Assembly (NCBI GenBank): GCA_022836915.1
Contig: CP094668.1
Location: 2,294,001 to 2,358,000 of the forward strand
Source: Paenibacillus sp. OVF10
GTDB taxonomy: Bacteria; Bacillota; Bacilli; Paenibacillales; Paenibacillaceae
DNA: 64,000 nt
Reading direction: 5' to 3'
This document shows positions 9,199-19,882 of this stretch, one piece after another. Each line of letters starts with the position of its first letter. Positions within the stretch are counted from its first letter, which is position 1. Made by a program: the position numbers and the translations under genes. Below the pieces are notes generated by a model. It was not told the DNA's origin, made no database searches, and saw only the letters and a list, made by a program, of their open reading frames with translations.

Positions 9199-9868
9199 AT
9201 GCAGGAAATGAAGTACATACGAATCAGCAGCCTGAGCCGCTGAAACGAAACATTCTGTGGGTCCGTCATGGGACAACGCTGTGGAATGTGGAAAAAGATA
9301 CTTGGGGCATACCGACATCGGTCTGCTGCCAAATGCCAAAGAAGAGCTGGCTCCGCTTCATGAACAATTGAGCGGTGTTTCGTGGAATGAGGTATATTGC
9401 AGTGATCTGCTTCGCTGCCGGCAGACGCTGGAACAGATTCTTCCTGATGCCATCGGACAGGTGAAGTTCGACTCGCGTCTGCGCGAGAATGATTTTGGAC
9501 AGTGGGAAGGGCTGACGTATGATCAGCTCAAGGATAACCCTGTGTACCGAAGCTGGATAGATGCGCCGCAGGAGGTCACTCCGCCCGGAGGGGAATCGTG
9601 GCAGGAGTTTACCGGACGGTTGGACTCCTTTCTCCAACAGATGTTGTTGGAGGGCCGTCCTTCGACGCACGTTAATGAGGGTCAAGTGCCAACCATAGTT
9701 GTGGTTACGCATGGTGGTGTCATCCGGTATGCCTTGTCCTGTCTGATTGCCGGGCTTGGGTTCTGGGATACACATGTCGTACCGGGACAGGCGATTCAGG
9801 TTCAGCTTGAACAACAGGGGAATCAATGGTTTGGCAGCAGAGTGACTTTTCCGCCAATCGGGTTGTAA
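9189..9868 (+). CDS. cobC: Alpha-ribazole phosphatase / histidine phosphatase (probable base-call frameshift)
   Basis: Histidine phosphatase superfamily protein with the LWVRHGTTLWN phosphohistidine motif near residue 24, YCSDLLRCRQT, LRENDFGQWEG and the second histidine VVTHGGVIR. In a cobamide operon this is expected to dephosphorylate alpha-ribazole phosphate or adenosylcobalamin phosphate. The frame shifts at an A-run (9292-9296); one extra A gives VEKRYLGHTDIGLLP and a 226-residue protein. Start ATG 9189 has AGGAGGG eight bases upstream and overlaps cbiB by 10 bp. A generic phosphoglycerate-mutase-like role is the alternative. Confidence 0.86.
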
Positions 9869-9891
9869 GGATGTACAATATACCCTATAAT
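9863..9891 (+). promoter_or_regulatory. Sigma-A-type promoter of the btu-cob operon
   Basis: TTGTAA (9863-9868, overlapping the cobC stop) and TATAAT (9886-9891) are separated by 17 bp, just upstream of the cobalamin riboswitch. It should start the leader RNA at about 9898. Confidence 0.75.
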
Positions 9892-10009
9892 CACAACAGA
9901 AGTGTGACTTCAGCATGGATACAGATACGCTGCAGGTTGTGAAGCCTGAATGAGTATGCAACATGCAGAAATTACACGGCAATGGTTTACCATATCAGCG
10001 ACCAAGGGT

Positions 10010-10294
10010 CCCGCGTGTGAAGGCTGTTTTCATGGCAGATTACTACGAGTCATGAAACACACAAGGGTGAAATGGGGAAGCCGGTGCAAATCCGGCACGG
10101 TCCCGCCACTGTAAAACAGGATGATTCCTGTAAGTCAGGTTACCTGCCCTGGACGTACAAACCGGTGTTCCTTCGAGGAAAGGACAGCGTTTCGGGCTAT
10201 TCTATGCGCATGGACAACCCTTGGTTGAACATGTACAGATCGCCATATGCGAGACGTCATCCCTAATCTTTGTCTAAGGATTGGGGATTTTTTA
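10010..10294 (+). promoter_or_regulatory. Cobalamin (B12) riboswitch
   Basis: The leader contains the B12-box sequences AAGCCGGTGCAAATCCGGC, ACGGTCCCGCCACTGTAA and GTCAGGTTACCTGCC in the canonical order. A terminator hairpin follows at 10259-10294. Binding of adenosylcobalamin should favour termination and shut off btuFCD-cobTUSQ. The 5' limit of the aptamer is approximate. Confidence 0.95.
10259..10294 (+). terminator. Riboswitch terminator
   Basis: ATCCCTAATC pairs with GATTGGGGAT (one G-U) and is followed by six T. It is the expression platform of the cobalamin riboswitch. Confidence 0.88.
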
Positions 10295-10302
10295 TTGTTC
10301 AT

Positions 10303-10492
10303 GTAAGATGAACCGAGACCAATTTTACACGAGGTCACTCCGATTGCAGTACCATCTTCCGATCGCTGTTATCCCCAGATTTTTTGATTCCCTTTTTGAA
10401 AGGAAAATCCGGTGATAAAGGCGAACACTTCGTTTCTTCAGATTGGTTCTGCACTCTCCGTTAGCGTGTAAATGTTGCAGTTCAAACCTTAC
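10303..10492 (-). repeat. MITE-like interspersed repeat, copy B (short form, 190 bp)
   Basis: Same family as copies A, C and D, in the orientation of copy D: core CCGATCGCTGTTATCCCC, TTTACAC/GTGTAAA inner pair, and degenerate ends (GTAAGATGAAC and GTTCAAACCTTAC). Its length equals that of copy D exactly. It sits between the riboswitch terminator and the btuF start, so it is part of the operon's leader transcript. Confidence 0.8.
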
Positions 10493-10574
10493 ACAGGAAC
10501 ACCAAGACATGGGGAGTAAGAGTTCGAGCACGATGCAAGAAAATAGTACAAATAGAGAAGGGGAGAATAACAGA

Positions 10575-11573
10575 ATGAATTTCAAAAATTGGAAAAACGT
10601 AGCGTCCCTGCTAAGTGCAGCGGCACTCGCACTGGCTTTGGCCGGATGTGGCAATGCAACAACAAACGAGGGTACAGGTACTTCACAGCAACCGGCACAG
10701 GAGCAATCCCAAGGCCAGGCGCAGACGGACCTCAAAACACAATATCCACTTACCGTTACGGATGCAACGGGTGAATCGTTCACCTTTGAAAAGGCACCAG
10801 CCAAAATCGTATCCGTGTCTCCGGCTGAGACGGAATCCCTGTTTGCCCTTGGATTGGACGATCAAATCGTTGGTGTATCCGACTATGACGATTATCCGGA
10901 AGCGGCAACAACCAAAGCTAAAATGGGCGGTATTACCAAGCCCAATGAAGAGTCCATCATTGCTGCTGAAGCCGACATTGTCTTCACAGGTATCTCGATG
11001 AGCGAAGATGCGGTGAAGAAGCTGCGCGAACTGGGTATTACCATTTTCAAAACGGATCCTAAATCCATTGACGATGTAATGAACAATATCGAAACCTTCG
11101 GTAAAATCACGGATCATCAGGAAAAAGCACAAGAAATCATCACCCAGATGAAACAGGACGTGACGGATGTAACCGAAGCGGTGAAGGCAGTTAAACCGGA
11201 AGAGAAGAAAAAAGTATACGTTGAATTCTCCCCAGGCTGGACTGTGGGTAAAGGCGAATTTATGGATGAACTCATCACTGTAGCCGGTGGTAGCAATATT
11301 GCTTCGGACAAAGAGGGCTGGTATGAAATTAATGAAGAGAACGTGATTGCCTCCAACCCGGATGTGATCCTGTATGCCAACGATGTAATTGATGAAAACT
11401 CCAAAACACTGGATCAGATCATCAAGGCGCGCAGCGGCTGGGATCAAATTACGGCTGTGAAAAATGACGCGGTTATTGGCCTGGATGCCAATCTGCTGAG
11501 CCGTCCGGGTCCACGGGTAACTCAAGGGTTGAAAGAAGTAGCCAAAGCGATCTACCCTGACTTGTTCCAATGA
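10575..11573 (+). CDS. btuF: Corrinoid ABC transporter substrate-binding lipoprotein
   Basis: A 332-residue secreted lipoprotein: basic N-terminus, hydrophobic segment and lipobox LALAGCG, then a Gln/Thr/Ser-rich linker and a helical-backbone periplasmic-binding-protein fold (KIVSVSPAETESLFALGLDD, later PDVILYANDV). It captures cobalamin or cobinamide at the cell surface for BtuCD. Assignment to corrinoids rather than iron-siderophore rests on the riboswitch upstream and the cob genes downstream. The ATG at 10575 follows AAGGGGAG. Its stop overlaps the btuC start. Confidence 0.9.
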   Translation: MNFKNWKNVASLLSAAALALALAGCGNATTNEGTGTSQQPAQEQSQGQAQTDLKTQYPLTVTDATGESFTFEKAPAKIVSVSPAETESLFALGLDDQIVGVSDYDDYPEAATTKAKMGGITKPNEESIIAAEADIVFTGISMSEDAVKKLRELGITIFKTDPKSIDDVMNNIETFGKITDHQEKAQEIITQMKQDVTDVTEAVKAVKPEEKKKVYVEFSPGWTVGKGEFMDELITVAGGSNIASDKEGWYEINEENVIASNPDVILYANDVIDENSKTLDQIIKARSGWDQITAVKNDAVIGLDANLLSRPGPRVTQGLKEVAKAIYPDLFQ

Positions 11574-12614
11574 GTAAAAAGCTGATCCTGTTCGGAATGA
11601 CGGGCATGGTGCTGCTGGTGCTCACCGTGCTCATCTGCACGGGCATTGGTTCAGTAGCGTTGCCGATCCGGGATATTGCAGGTATCCTGATTCACAAAAT
11701 TCCCTGGGTGGGCGATTGGATTACACCGGATTGGAATAAGGCAGCCGAACAGATTATCTGGAAAGTCAGATTCCCACGTGTACTGCTTGCCGTGCTCGTG
11801 GGCGCATCGTTGGCGATTGCCGGTGCGGGATTCAGGGGTTCTTCGGAACCCGCTGGCAGACCCGTTCACCCTGGGCGTATCATCCGGTGCTTCGGTGGGT
11901 GCAGCCTTTCTGATTTTCTTCGGATTGCAGTATGCACTGATCGGAATCTGGACGTTGCCACTGGTGGCGTTTTTGACGGGTGTAATCACGTTATGGTTTG
12001 TTATGGCACTGGCTCGTGAAGGGCGTAAAATACCTACACACAGCCTCATTCTGGCTGGTGTGGTCATGCAAAGTTTCCTGGGCGCAGTTGTTTCCTTCCT
12101 GTCGACCATGTCGAAACAGACGATTAATGAAATTATATACTGGACGATGGGAAGTCTGGCTCTGCGTGGGTGGTCGTATACGGCCATCCTTTTCCCGTAT
12201 TTTCTGTTAGGGCTGGTCTTTCTCTGGAGCCGCGCACGCTCGTTGAATGTGCTTGCACTGGGAGAACGTCAAGCAGCACATATCGGGATCGGAGTAGACC
12301 GGCTTAAGCTGTCCGTGCTGGCAGTTGGCACTCTGCTGACCGCAGGGGCTGTCTCAGTATCAGGTGTCATCGGATTCGTTGGATTGGTGATCCCGCATAT
12401 GTTGCGGCTGGTGGTGGGACCGGATTACCGACTGCTGGTACCTTTGTCTGCCATTGGTGGAGCGATCTTCATGGTGTGGGCAGATACCATAGCAAGGTCG
12501 TTGCTGGCGCCAACTGAAATTCCGCTCGGTGTTGTCACCGCCTTTGTTGGTGCGCCGTTCTTTGCTTACCTGCTGCACCGGAACAAAAAGTTGCAGAAGG
12601 GGATGATGCCATGA
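11570..12614 (+). CDS. btuC: Corrinoid ABC transporter permease (probable base-call frameshift)
   Basis: FecCD/BtuC-type permease of about ten helices, 348 residues after correction. The N-terminal part (VRFPRVLLAVLVGASLAIAG) and the rest (VLRNPLADPFTLGVSSGAS, VSVSGVIGFVGLVIPHMLR, EIPLGVVTAFVGAPFF) are in different frames. The break is at 11833-11838. Restoring one C and one G would give the family-typical GAGFQGVLRNPLADP; a one-base insertion would give a shorter, less typical segment. ATGA overlaps link it to btuF and btuD. Confidence 0.88.
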
Positions 12615-13423
12615 ATTCCAGTACCAGTTCCAACTCGACTTCACTTATCTCCATTAAGGGAGCAGGGAAGTCATATGGCAATCATCAGGCCCTGCGCAAT
12701 GTAGACTGGCATGTTGGCGAAGGTGACTGGTGGGGAGTTGTCGGACCAAACGGCAGCGGCAAGTCCACCCTGATCCAGCTTATTGCCGGAACGGAACAGT
12801 TAAGCGAAGGTCAGATCCGTATCGATGGTCGAGACATCGGCTCTTACAGCCGTAAGGACCTGTCGCGCATGATCGCTGTATTGCAACAGGATGGCTTGCC
12901 AGCCATCTCCTATCCTGTACGAGACGTGGTGGAGATGGGGCGATATCCATACCAGAACTGGCTGGGGCGGGAAACGGGTGATGGGGCACTTGTGGTGGAC
13001 AGAGTGCTTGAAGATCTGGGATTGACAGAGCTGGCGGACAGACCGCTGGATGCACTCAGCGGCGGACAACGGCAGCGGGTCGCACTAGCCAAAGTTATGG
13101 CTCAGGAGCCGAGGTTACTTCTGCTGGACGAGCCGACCACGTTTCTGGATATTAAATATCAATTGCAATTCATGGAATTGTTATCGGCATGGCGACAGAG
13201 GACTAACATTACGATTGTGGCTGTGCTGCATGATCTGAATCTGGCCGCGTTATTTTGCGATCACATTCTGGCGCTGCGTGAGGGTATGGTGGTTGGAAAG
13301 GGCACGCCTCATACGTTGATCAACGATGAGAATATCCAGGACATATTTCGCGTCAAACCCGCAATTGTCTCCCATCCCGATCATGCTATACCTCAACTGC
13401 TGCTGCGGCGTGACATCGATTAA
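12611..13423 (+). CDS. btuD: Corrinoid ABC transporter ATP-binding protein
   Basis: A 270-residue ABC ATPase with Walker A GPNGSGKST (about residue 45), Q-loop, signature ALSGGQRQRV and Walker B LLLLDEPTTFLDI, then the HDLNLAA switch histidine. It energises uptake through BtuC. The Ser/Thr/Asn-rich N-terminus is unremarkable. ATG overlaps the btuC stop (ATGA). Confidence 0.92.
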   Translation: MNSSTSSNSTSLISIKGAGKSYGNHQALRNVDWHVGEGDWWGVVGPNGSGKSTLIQLIAGTEQLSEGQIRIDGRDIGSYSRKDLSRMIAVLQQDGLPAISYPVRDVVEMGRYPYQNWLGRETGDGALVVDRVLEDLGLTELADRPLDALSGGQRQRVALAKVMAQEPRLLLLDEPTTFLDIKYQLQFMELLSAWRQRTNITIVAVLHDLNLAALFCDHILALREGMVVGKGTPHTLINDENIQDIFRVKPAIVSHPDHAIPQLLLRRDID

Positions 13424-13468
13424 ATGAAGCGGGGCGACCCATATTTTGATGAAGGAAGTGCTGGTTGT

Positions 13469-14590
13469 ATGAATAATGAACAGGTGTTGGAGCATTTAAC
13501 GAGTAAGATTACTGCTCCTGACCAGGAAGTGGCGGCAGAAACCTCTGCGCATGTGGATTCGTTGACGAAGCCGCCGGGAAGTCTGGGCAAATTGGAAGAG
13601 CTGGTGATCCGCCTGGCAGGCATGACGGGCAATGCACGTCCGCGTTTTGATCACAGGGCGGTCATTGTCATGGCCGCAGATCACGGCGTAGTGGAAGAAG
13701 GCATCAGTGCCTTTCCTGCTGAAGTGACTCCGCAGATGGTCCTGAATTTCCTCGCTGGGGGCGCAGCCGTGAATGTGCTTGCACGTCACGCCGGAGCTGA
13801 TGTGATCTGTGTGGATATCGGGGTGAATGCCGATCTTGAACATCCGGACCTGCTCTCCCGCAAAATTCGCAAAGGCACGGCCAACATGGCCCGAGGGGCA
13901 GCGATGACCCGGGATGAGGCAGTTCGGGCTATCCTTGCAGGAGCCGAAGTTGTATCGGCAGAGGTGGCGAAGGGAACACAGCTGTTTGTCACCGGGGAGA
14001 TGGGAATTGGCAACACAACTGCAAGTGCTGCGGTAATGAGCGCGTTAACCGGAGTTGCACCAGCTGCCGCTGTGGGGAGAGGTACAGGGATTGATGATGC
14101 AGGCTTGCAGCGCAAGGCTGCTGTAGTCAGCCAGGCGCTTAGTGTAAACGCACCGAACCCGGATGATGCACTGGATGTTCTGTGCAAGGTGGGTGGACTG
14201 GAGATTGCTGGACTCACGGGGGTTATCCTCGCAGCAGCTGCTCATCGGTGTCCGGTCGTTGTAGACGGGTTCATCTCTACCGCGGCAGCGCTGGTTGCAA
14301 GACAACTTGCACCTCTGAGTACGGCTTATATGATCGCTTCTCATACTTCACATGAAAATGGGCATGGAGCGCTGCTGCGTGAACTGGACCTGAAATCGAT
14401 GCTGGATCTGGACATGCGTCTGGGTGAAGGCACAGGCGGTGTGCTTAGTCTTCATCTGATTGACGCAGCATGTCTCATTCTGAACGAGATGGCAACCTTT
14501 GCAAGCGCGGGTGTCTCGGACGGGGCAAGCCATGCTTCGGACTCCGCTGCGTCGGTTGATTCATCCCTGCAAGGAGAGAGTTCCCGATGA
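13469..14590 (+). CDS. cobT: Nicotinate-nucleotide:dimethylbenzimidazole phosphoribosyltransferase
   Basis: A 373-residue enzyme that activates the lower-ligand base to alpha-ribazole phosphate. Motifs are DSLTKPPGSLGKLE at the N-terminus, MAADHGV, FVTGEMGIGNTTASAA and the C-terminal ASHTSHENGH...MRLGEGTGG containing the catalytic glutamate. A Ser/Ala/Asp-rich tail of about 25 residues follows the catalytic domain. I chose ATG 13469 for the family-like start NNEQVLEHL; an in-frame ATG at 13424 abuts the btuD stop and has no ribosome binding site. Confidence 0.93.
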   Translation: MNNEQVLEHLTSKITAPDQEVAAETSAHVDSLTKPPGSLGKLEELVIRLAGMTGNARPRFDHRAVIVMAADHGVVEEGISAFPAEVTPQMVLNFLAGGAAVNVLARHAGADVICVDIGVNADLEHPDLLSRKIRKGTANMARGAAMTRDEAVRAILAGAEVVSAEVAKGTQLFVTGEMGIGNTTASAAVMSALTGVAPAAAVGRGTGIDDAGLQRKAAVVSQALSVNAPNPDDALDVLCKVGGLEIAGLTGVILAAAAHRCPVVVDGFISTAAALVARQLAPLSTAYMIASHTSHENGHGALLRELDLKSMLDLDMRLGEGTGGVLSLHLIDAACLILNEMATFASAGVSDGASHASDSAASVDSSLQGESSR

Positions 14591-15147
14591 GCGTACTGGT
14601 GACAGGCGGCGCACGCAGTGGCAAAAGCTCCTTTGCCGAGCGTCTCTGCATGCAGCGTTCCTCGGAGGCCTGGTATGTCGCGACAGCTCAGGCGTACGAT
14701 GATGAAATGCGTGAGCGTATCGCCATGCATCAGCATCAGCGCGAGGCATCAGGGTATCTGTGGCACACGATGGAAGAGCCGATATATCTGCCTGCTTTGA
14801 TAAGCCGCATGGGTGAAGGGCATACAGGGACTTCTGCACCCACCATTCTGGTGGATTGCCTGACGCTGTGGCTGACAAATGTTTTGTTAGCGCATGAGCA
14901 TGACGAGAAGCAGGTGTTACAGGGACATTTAGACGCGCTGGTTGAAGCGATTCGCACCTATCCCGGTTTGCTTGTTCTGGTTACAAATGAAGTGGGGGAC
15001 GGGATCGTACCGGAATATGCCCTTGGCAGGAAATATCGGGATTTGGCCGGTGTACTGAATCAGCGCATTGCGGCAATATGCGGTGAAGTGTTTCTGGTGA
15101 CCGTAGGCATTGCCATTGAACTAAAAAGCAAGGAGTACCGCTTATGA
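14587..15147 (+). CDS. cobU: Adenosylcobinamide kinase / adenosylcobinamide-phosphate guanylyltransferase
   Basis: A 186-residue bifunctional enzyme that phosphorylates adenosylcobinamide and transfers GMP to it. The P-loop is VTGGARSGKSSFAE at the extreme N-terminus, followed by YVATAQAYDDEM, VDCLTLWLTN and VTNEVGDGIVPEY. Length is normal. It overlaps cobT and cobS by ATGA at both ends, so translation is probably coupled. Confidence 0.94.
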   Translation: MSVLVTGGARSGKSSFAERLCMQRSSEAWYVATAQAYDDEMRERIAMHQHQREASGYLWHTMEEPIYLPALISRMGEGHTGTSAPTILVDCLTLWLTNVLLAHEHDEKQVLQGHLDALVEAIRTYPGLLVLVTNEVGDGIVPEYALGRKYRDLAGVLNQRIAAICGEVFLVTVGIAIELKSKEYRL

Positions 15148-16034
15148 AGGATGGCACACCTGCTCCTCAGCGCAAACATGCGGCGGCAGCCGCTTTTCAA
15201 TTTTTGTCCCGTTTCCCTGTCAAAATGCAAATCGATTTTGTCCCGCCGCTGCTGCGGGAAAGTGTAGTCTTTTATCCGCTGGTCGGTGCTGCAATCGGTC
15301 TGTGTGTCTGGCTCTTGGGAGCCTTAAGCGGTGCAGTGCTTCCGGCCTTTCCGGCTGCCGTCCTGACCTTGACGTTATGGGTATGGCTCACCGGAGGACT
15401 CCATCTTGACGGATGGATGGATACGGCGGATGGCTTGCTCAGTTATCGTACCCGTGAGCGGATGCTGGAGATTATGAAGGACAGCCGTGTCGGGGCCATG
15501 GGGGTAATTGCCTGTGTGCTGCTGCTCATGATGAAGGCTGCGCTGATCGCCGATTTTATTGCGCGGGGCCACTGGGTGTACGGTGCGCTGCTGATCCTGC
15601 CCATGATCTGGAGCCGCTGGTTCATGGTGTATGCGATGTCGGCCTGGCGGAATGCACGGGGAGATGATGGACTTGCTGTATTGTTTAAAGGTCTGGGTGA
15701 GCGGAAGGAAGTCCAGCGTGCACGCAGCTCAGCTGTGGGCCTGACCTTGATCGCAGGGGCAATTACGTTTGCCGCGGTGTGGCTTTTCAAGCCGGATATG
15801 GGGATTGCAGATGCGATGGTGAGTGGTCTGGGAACACTGCCATGGTGGCTATACCCGGTGGCGGCAGTTATTATACTGCCTGTGGCGTGTTATTATATCG
15901 GCCGATTCGTGGCTGCCCGGATCAGTGAACGGCTCGGCGGTTTAACCGGGGATACGTATGGTGCCATGAATGAGCTGCTGGAGGCGGCTTTGTTGACCGT
16001 GCTGAGCGTGCTTCAAGGACTGTTCTGGCTGTAA
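15144..16034 (+). CDS. cobS: Adenosylcobinamide-GDP ribazoletransferase (cobalamin synthase)
   Basis: A 296-residue multi-spanning membrane enzyme for the last step, joining adenosylcobinamide-GDP and alpha-ribazole(-phosphate). It shows [25 protein letters not shown] with conserved acidic residues, [11 protein letters not shown] and the C-terminal [18 protein letters not shown]. It starts four bases inside cobU and is followed after 20 bp by cobQ. Confidence 0.94.
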   Translation: MKDGTPAPQRKHAAAAAFQFLSRFPVKMQIDFVPPLLRESVVFYPLVGAAIGLCVWLLGALSGAVLPAFPAAVLTLTLWVWLTGGLHLDGWMDTADGLLSYRTRERMLEIMKDSRVGAMGVIACVLLLMMKAALIADFIARGHWVYGALLILPMIWSRWFMVYAMSAWRNARGDDGLAVLFKGLGERKEVQRARSSAVGLTLIAGAITFAAVWLFKPDMGIADAMVSGLGTLPWWLYPVAAVIILPVACYYIGRFVAARISERLGGLTGDTYGAMNELLEAALLTVLSVLQGLFWL

Positions 16035-16054
16035 CTTTTGAAGTAAGAAGCAGT

Positions 16055-17703
16055 ATGGAAAGTGTTATGCATGAGGTTGGGAGCAAGGTGATCTGGTATA
16101 ACACGGAGACAGGGGGAGAGAGCGTGGAAGATAGGCCATCACAACCAGCGGCGGTACTGATGCTGCAAGGAACGGCTTCCGATGTGGGCAAAAGTGTTAT
16201 CACAACGGCATTGTGCCGGATTTTTAAGCAGGATGGCTTCAAGCCTGCTCCGTTCAAGTCACAGAATATGGCACTGAATTCCTATGTGACGGAAGATGGC
16301 AAGGAGATTGGTCGGGCTCAGGAGCACAGGCCGAGGCCTGCGGTATTGAGGCGACAACCGATATGAATCCAATCCTGATCAAGCCGGTGCGGGACATGCA
16401 TTCGCAGATCGTCGTACATGGTGTACCTTTTGCCCAGATGAGTGCATCAGATTATCGGCAGAAGTTCCTGCCTGAAGCAAAGCAGACGGTTATGGATGCG
16501 TTGAACCGGCTAAGGGATACCTATGATATTGTGCTGATGGAAGGGGCGGGCAGTCCGGCCGAAATCAATCTGAAGGACCGGGATATCGTCAACATGAATC
16601 TGGCAGGTTGGGCCGATGCGCCGGTAATTCTGATCTCTGATATCGATCGGGGCGGGGTATTTGCTTCCATCGTAGGTACGCTGGAGCTGCTGGAACCCCA
16701 TGAGGTGGCGCGAGTCAAAGGGTTCATTATCAACAAGTTCCGGGGTGATCTGTCCCTGTTGCAGCCAGGACTCGACTGGCTCGAAGAACGGACAGGCATT
16801 CCAGTATTAGGTGTATTGCCTTACATAAGAGATATTCAGATTGAAGCAGAGGATTCAGTGGTGCTGGACTCCATGCGTCATGGGAAATCCGGTAAAACCG
16901 AGCTGGATCTGGCGGTGATCCGATATCCGCGAATTTCCAACTTTACAGACTTTGACGCACTTTCCCGTGAACCGGATGTGAATGTGCGTTACGTGACCTC
17001 GCCAGAGGAATTGGGCAGTCCGGATGCCATTCTTCTACCGGGTACGAAGGACACCATAGGTGACCTAGCATATCTGCGTGAGTCTGGGCTGGAGCAGGCG
17101 ATTGCCAGCCAGACCGAGCGTGAGCATGTTCAGCTCGTAGGAATATGTGGCGGATACCAGATGCTGGGACGTCATCTGAAGGACCCCTTTGCTGTGGAGG
17201 CGAATCAGATTCAGGAAGCAAAAGGGCTTGGCTGGCTCCCGCTATCAACAACGTTTCTTCAGGAAAAGCAGACCGTCAGAGCTTCCGGACGGGTGCAGCC
17301 TAATCACCCGATTCGTCTGTATGGTGAGCAAGATGTAACAGATGCTTCATTACTTGTTAATGGATATGAGATTCATATGGGCGTTACGGAGTGCCACGAG
17401 CCTGAACGTGTAACCGCGTTGTTTGAAATCTCGCATCCAGGTGGCCAACCTTTCCAAGAAGGCTGGGGCTCAGTAGATGGCAGCGTGTGGGGAACCTACC
17501 TGCATGGTTTGTTTGAAAGTGATCAATTCCGACGTTCTTGGCTGAATGCCTTGCGTGAAGGAAAGGGACTGGCTCCACTTCAGGAGACGTATAGTGCGCA
17601 TGAACGTAAGGAGATGGAGTTTGATCGGGTAGCCGAATCGTTGCGTTCGTCATTGGATATGAAGCGCGTGTACGAGATTATGGGTGTTCAGGCACCCGAG
17701 TGA
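16055..17703 (+). CDS. cobQ: Cobyric acid synthase (probable base-call frameshift)
   Basis: ATP- and glutamine-dependent amidase of cobyrinic acid side chains, 549 residues after correction. The N-terminal dethiobiotin-synthetase-like domain has [20 protein letters not shown] and [12 protein letters not shown]. The C-terminal type-I glutaminase has [10 protein letters not shown] (Cys nucleophile) and [13 protein letters not shown]. The frame breaks at 16321-16322; one extra G gives [20 protein letters not shown], matching the family. A GTG at 16124 with GGGGGAG upstream is an alternative start. Last gene of the operon. Confidence 0.9.
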
Positions 17704-17708
17704 AACAA

Positions 17709-17771
17709 CAATACCCCCATGTCCGACAAACCGTTCTCTAGAAACGGAATGTTAGCGGCATGGGGGTATTG
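17709..17771. terminator. Hairpin downstream of cobQ
   Basis: CAATACCCCCATG pairs with CATGGGGGTATTG, 13 bp, six bases after the cobQ stop. No T-run follows, but the position between convergent genes fits a terminator. Confidence 0.65.
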
Positions 17772-17829
17772 TATATCCTATGATTAAATGAGGTTTAAAA
17801 CATGTAATGATAGGTTAATGGTTAACCTG

Positions 17830-19530
17830 TTAGTTTATTTTGAAATTTTTCATAGCGGATTGCAGCTCTACAGCTTGTTCATGCAGATGACGAACCGTAT
17901 TCGAATGTGAATCCATCTCGCTGAGCTGAAGATCTGCTGTTGAAGCAATCTGTAACATGCTCTCACGGGATTTGGTCGTAATCTGTGCCGTTTCTTCAAC
18001 GGATGCACTCACTTCTTCAGCACCAGCAGATACTTGTTGTGTAGAAGCAGAGACGGTCTGAATGGTCAGATTCACGTTCTGAATCAATTCATTCAGTTGC
18101 TGGAAGGCTGAGCCTGCTTGTTGAACAACAGTTGTGCCTGAACCAATCTCCTGGGTTACACGGTTCATTGCATCAACCGAGCGCTCAGCATCTTCACGAA
18201 TGGTACCCAGATAATCCGAAATTTCTTCGGTGGCTGTCTTAGATTGCTCGGCAAGTTTGCGAACTTCTCCAGCAACAACAGCGAATCCGCGGCCATGCTC
18301 TCCGGCACGTGCTGCTTCAATGGAGGCGTTGAGTGACAGCATGTTAATCTGTTTGGTGATTTCAAAAATGGAAGCAACAATGGTGCCGATGGCTACCGAA
18401 CGTTCATTCATAGTTTCGACATAACGCAACGATTCGCTTGCTGTCTGGCCTACACGCTCCATCTGCTCAATGGCATTCTGAGCCAGTCGGTTACCGTTAA
18501 CTGCCTCGTTGGCTGCTTCACCAATCTGGTCAGACACTTCAGCGGAAGAAGAAGCAATATGCATAATACCTTGCGTAATTTCTTCCATAGCTCTGGCGTT
18601 CTCGGATGCGCTTGACGCAATGCTGATGCTGCCTTTTTCTGCATCTTCTGCGGAGCGGCTGGAGTTTCGAACCATGCCGGACATCGATTCAACCCGCTGA
18701 AGCAGGTCATTGGAGCCTGATACAACTTCATTGGACGTGGACAAGGCACGGCTAATCATTTCTTTCAGGTTATGCGTCATCGTCTGGAAGCTTGCGGCAA
18801 GCTGGGCAATTTCATCTTTACCTTTGATCTCTAGTTCAGCGGTCAGATCACCCTGGGATATTTGTTTGCTATGTTGGACGAGCTTGATGATAGGTTTGGT
18901 AACTCTTTTGATCATACTAGTGGAGATAAGCCAGCCGAGCACAAATACTAATGCTGTAATTCCAAGACATAACCAGAAAATCTGGGTAATCTTGTCTTGA
19001 ATGAACTGGGCATCCATGCTCACAGCCATAATCATGTTACTTCCTGCAATGGGGATAAAGGCTGCTTTATGTACACCAAAGGAATCGGAGTAGACCTCAC
19101 TGATTACCATTTCTTTGTTCTCAATAGCTGCATTCATTGCGGGTTCTACACTAATCTCATCCTGGGCTTTCATGTTTGAAGAAGGGTTGGCCACAACGAC
19201 TTTGGCTGAGCCATCTTGAATAGCAACAACGTAAGCAGCATCCAGATTATGTTCTTTTGCTTTATCTGCCAGATACGATTCCACGGTCATGGCAGCACCT
19301 TCAGAACCGGCTCCGCCACTCTGTACCTGTAGGATTTTGGATGCTGAAGTATTCTTGTATATATCCTGAATGGACGTGTTTAGGACTTTGTCAAACTGCG
19401 GCAGCACGTAGCTTTGAATAATATTCATCGATACGGCGTAAAAACTAATACTGAACAACAGGGAAGCAACCAGCAGAACGAGGAATAAGGTGCCTCTGAT
19501 TTTACCGGCGACGGTGCGATTACGAAACAT
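17830..19530 (-). CDS. Methyl-accepting chemotaxis protein
   Basis: A 566-residue chemoreceptor: membrane helix at about 12-36, extracellular Cache-like sensor domain to about residue 185, second helix ([17 protein letters not shown]), HAMP domain, then a long signalling coiled coil with the hairpin tip [34 protein letters not shown]. It relays ligand signals to CheA/CheW. The ligand is unknown. ATG follows AAAGGA by about eight bases. It stands alone with no che genes nearby. Confidence 0.93.
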   Translation of the reverse strand: MFRNRTVAGKIRGTLFLVLLVASLLFSISFYAVSMNIIQSYVLPQFDKVLNTSIQDIYKNTSASKILQVQSGGAGSEGAAMTVESYLADKAKEHNLDAAYVVAIQDGSAKVVVANPSSNMKAQDEISVEPAMNAAIENKEMVISEVYSDSFGVHKAAFIPIAGSNMIMAVSMDAQFIQDKITQIFWLCLGITALVFVLGWLISTSMIKRVTKPIIKLVQHSKQISQGDLTAELEIKGKDEIAQLAASFQTMTHNLKEMISRALSTSNEVVSGSNDLLQRVESMSGMVRNSSRSAEDAEKGSISIASSASENARAMEEITQGIMHIASSSAEVSDQIGEAANEAVNGNRLAQNAIEQMERVGQTASESLRYVETMNERSVAIGTIVASIFEITKQINMLSLNASIEAARAGEHGRGFAVVAGEVRKLAEQSKTATEEISDYLGTIREDAERSVDAMNRVTQEIGSGTTVVQQAGSAFQQLNELIQNVNLTIQTVSASTQQVSAGAEEVSASVEETAQITTKSRESMLQIASTADLQLSEMDSHSNTVRHLHEQAVELQSAMKNFKIN

Positions 19531-19882
19531 ATGATCATCCTTTCACGTCAAGTTCATTAACATTGTCGCTTTTCCGTAATCATAAGACCTATCTACCAAT
19601 GAAGAAAGACCTAAATTAAACGTTGAGAAAACTTGGGAATAAGCGGATATACCTATATTACAAAATTAACCGGAGGTTGAATAGAACAATTTTCACGATT
19701 TGGTGTATTTTTTTCAGAAATACATGAATCTGTTACATGCATATTACATAATATCAATTAATACCTACCAGAATAGTTTGTTATATGGTATATTGTAAAA
19801 TGTCTTTGTTGGAAGTACAAAAGATAAAAGAGAAAACCGGATATTTTCCGGTTACACACATGCCTGAGGAGGATTTAAAGAA
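19531..19882. other. Intergenic region between the chemoreceptor and tcyP
   Basis: About 350 bp of AT-rich divergent upstream sequence. I see ATATGGTATATTG elements suggestive of -10 regions and CCTACCAGAATAG, which might be a binding site for a cysteine regulator, but no riboswitch and no coding sequence. GAGGAGG at its right end is the tcyP ribosome binding site. Confidence 0.4.
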
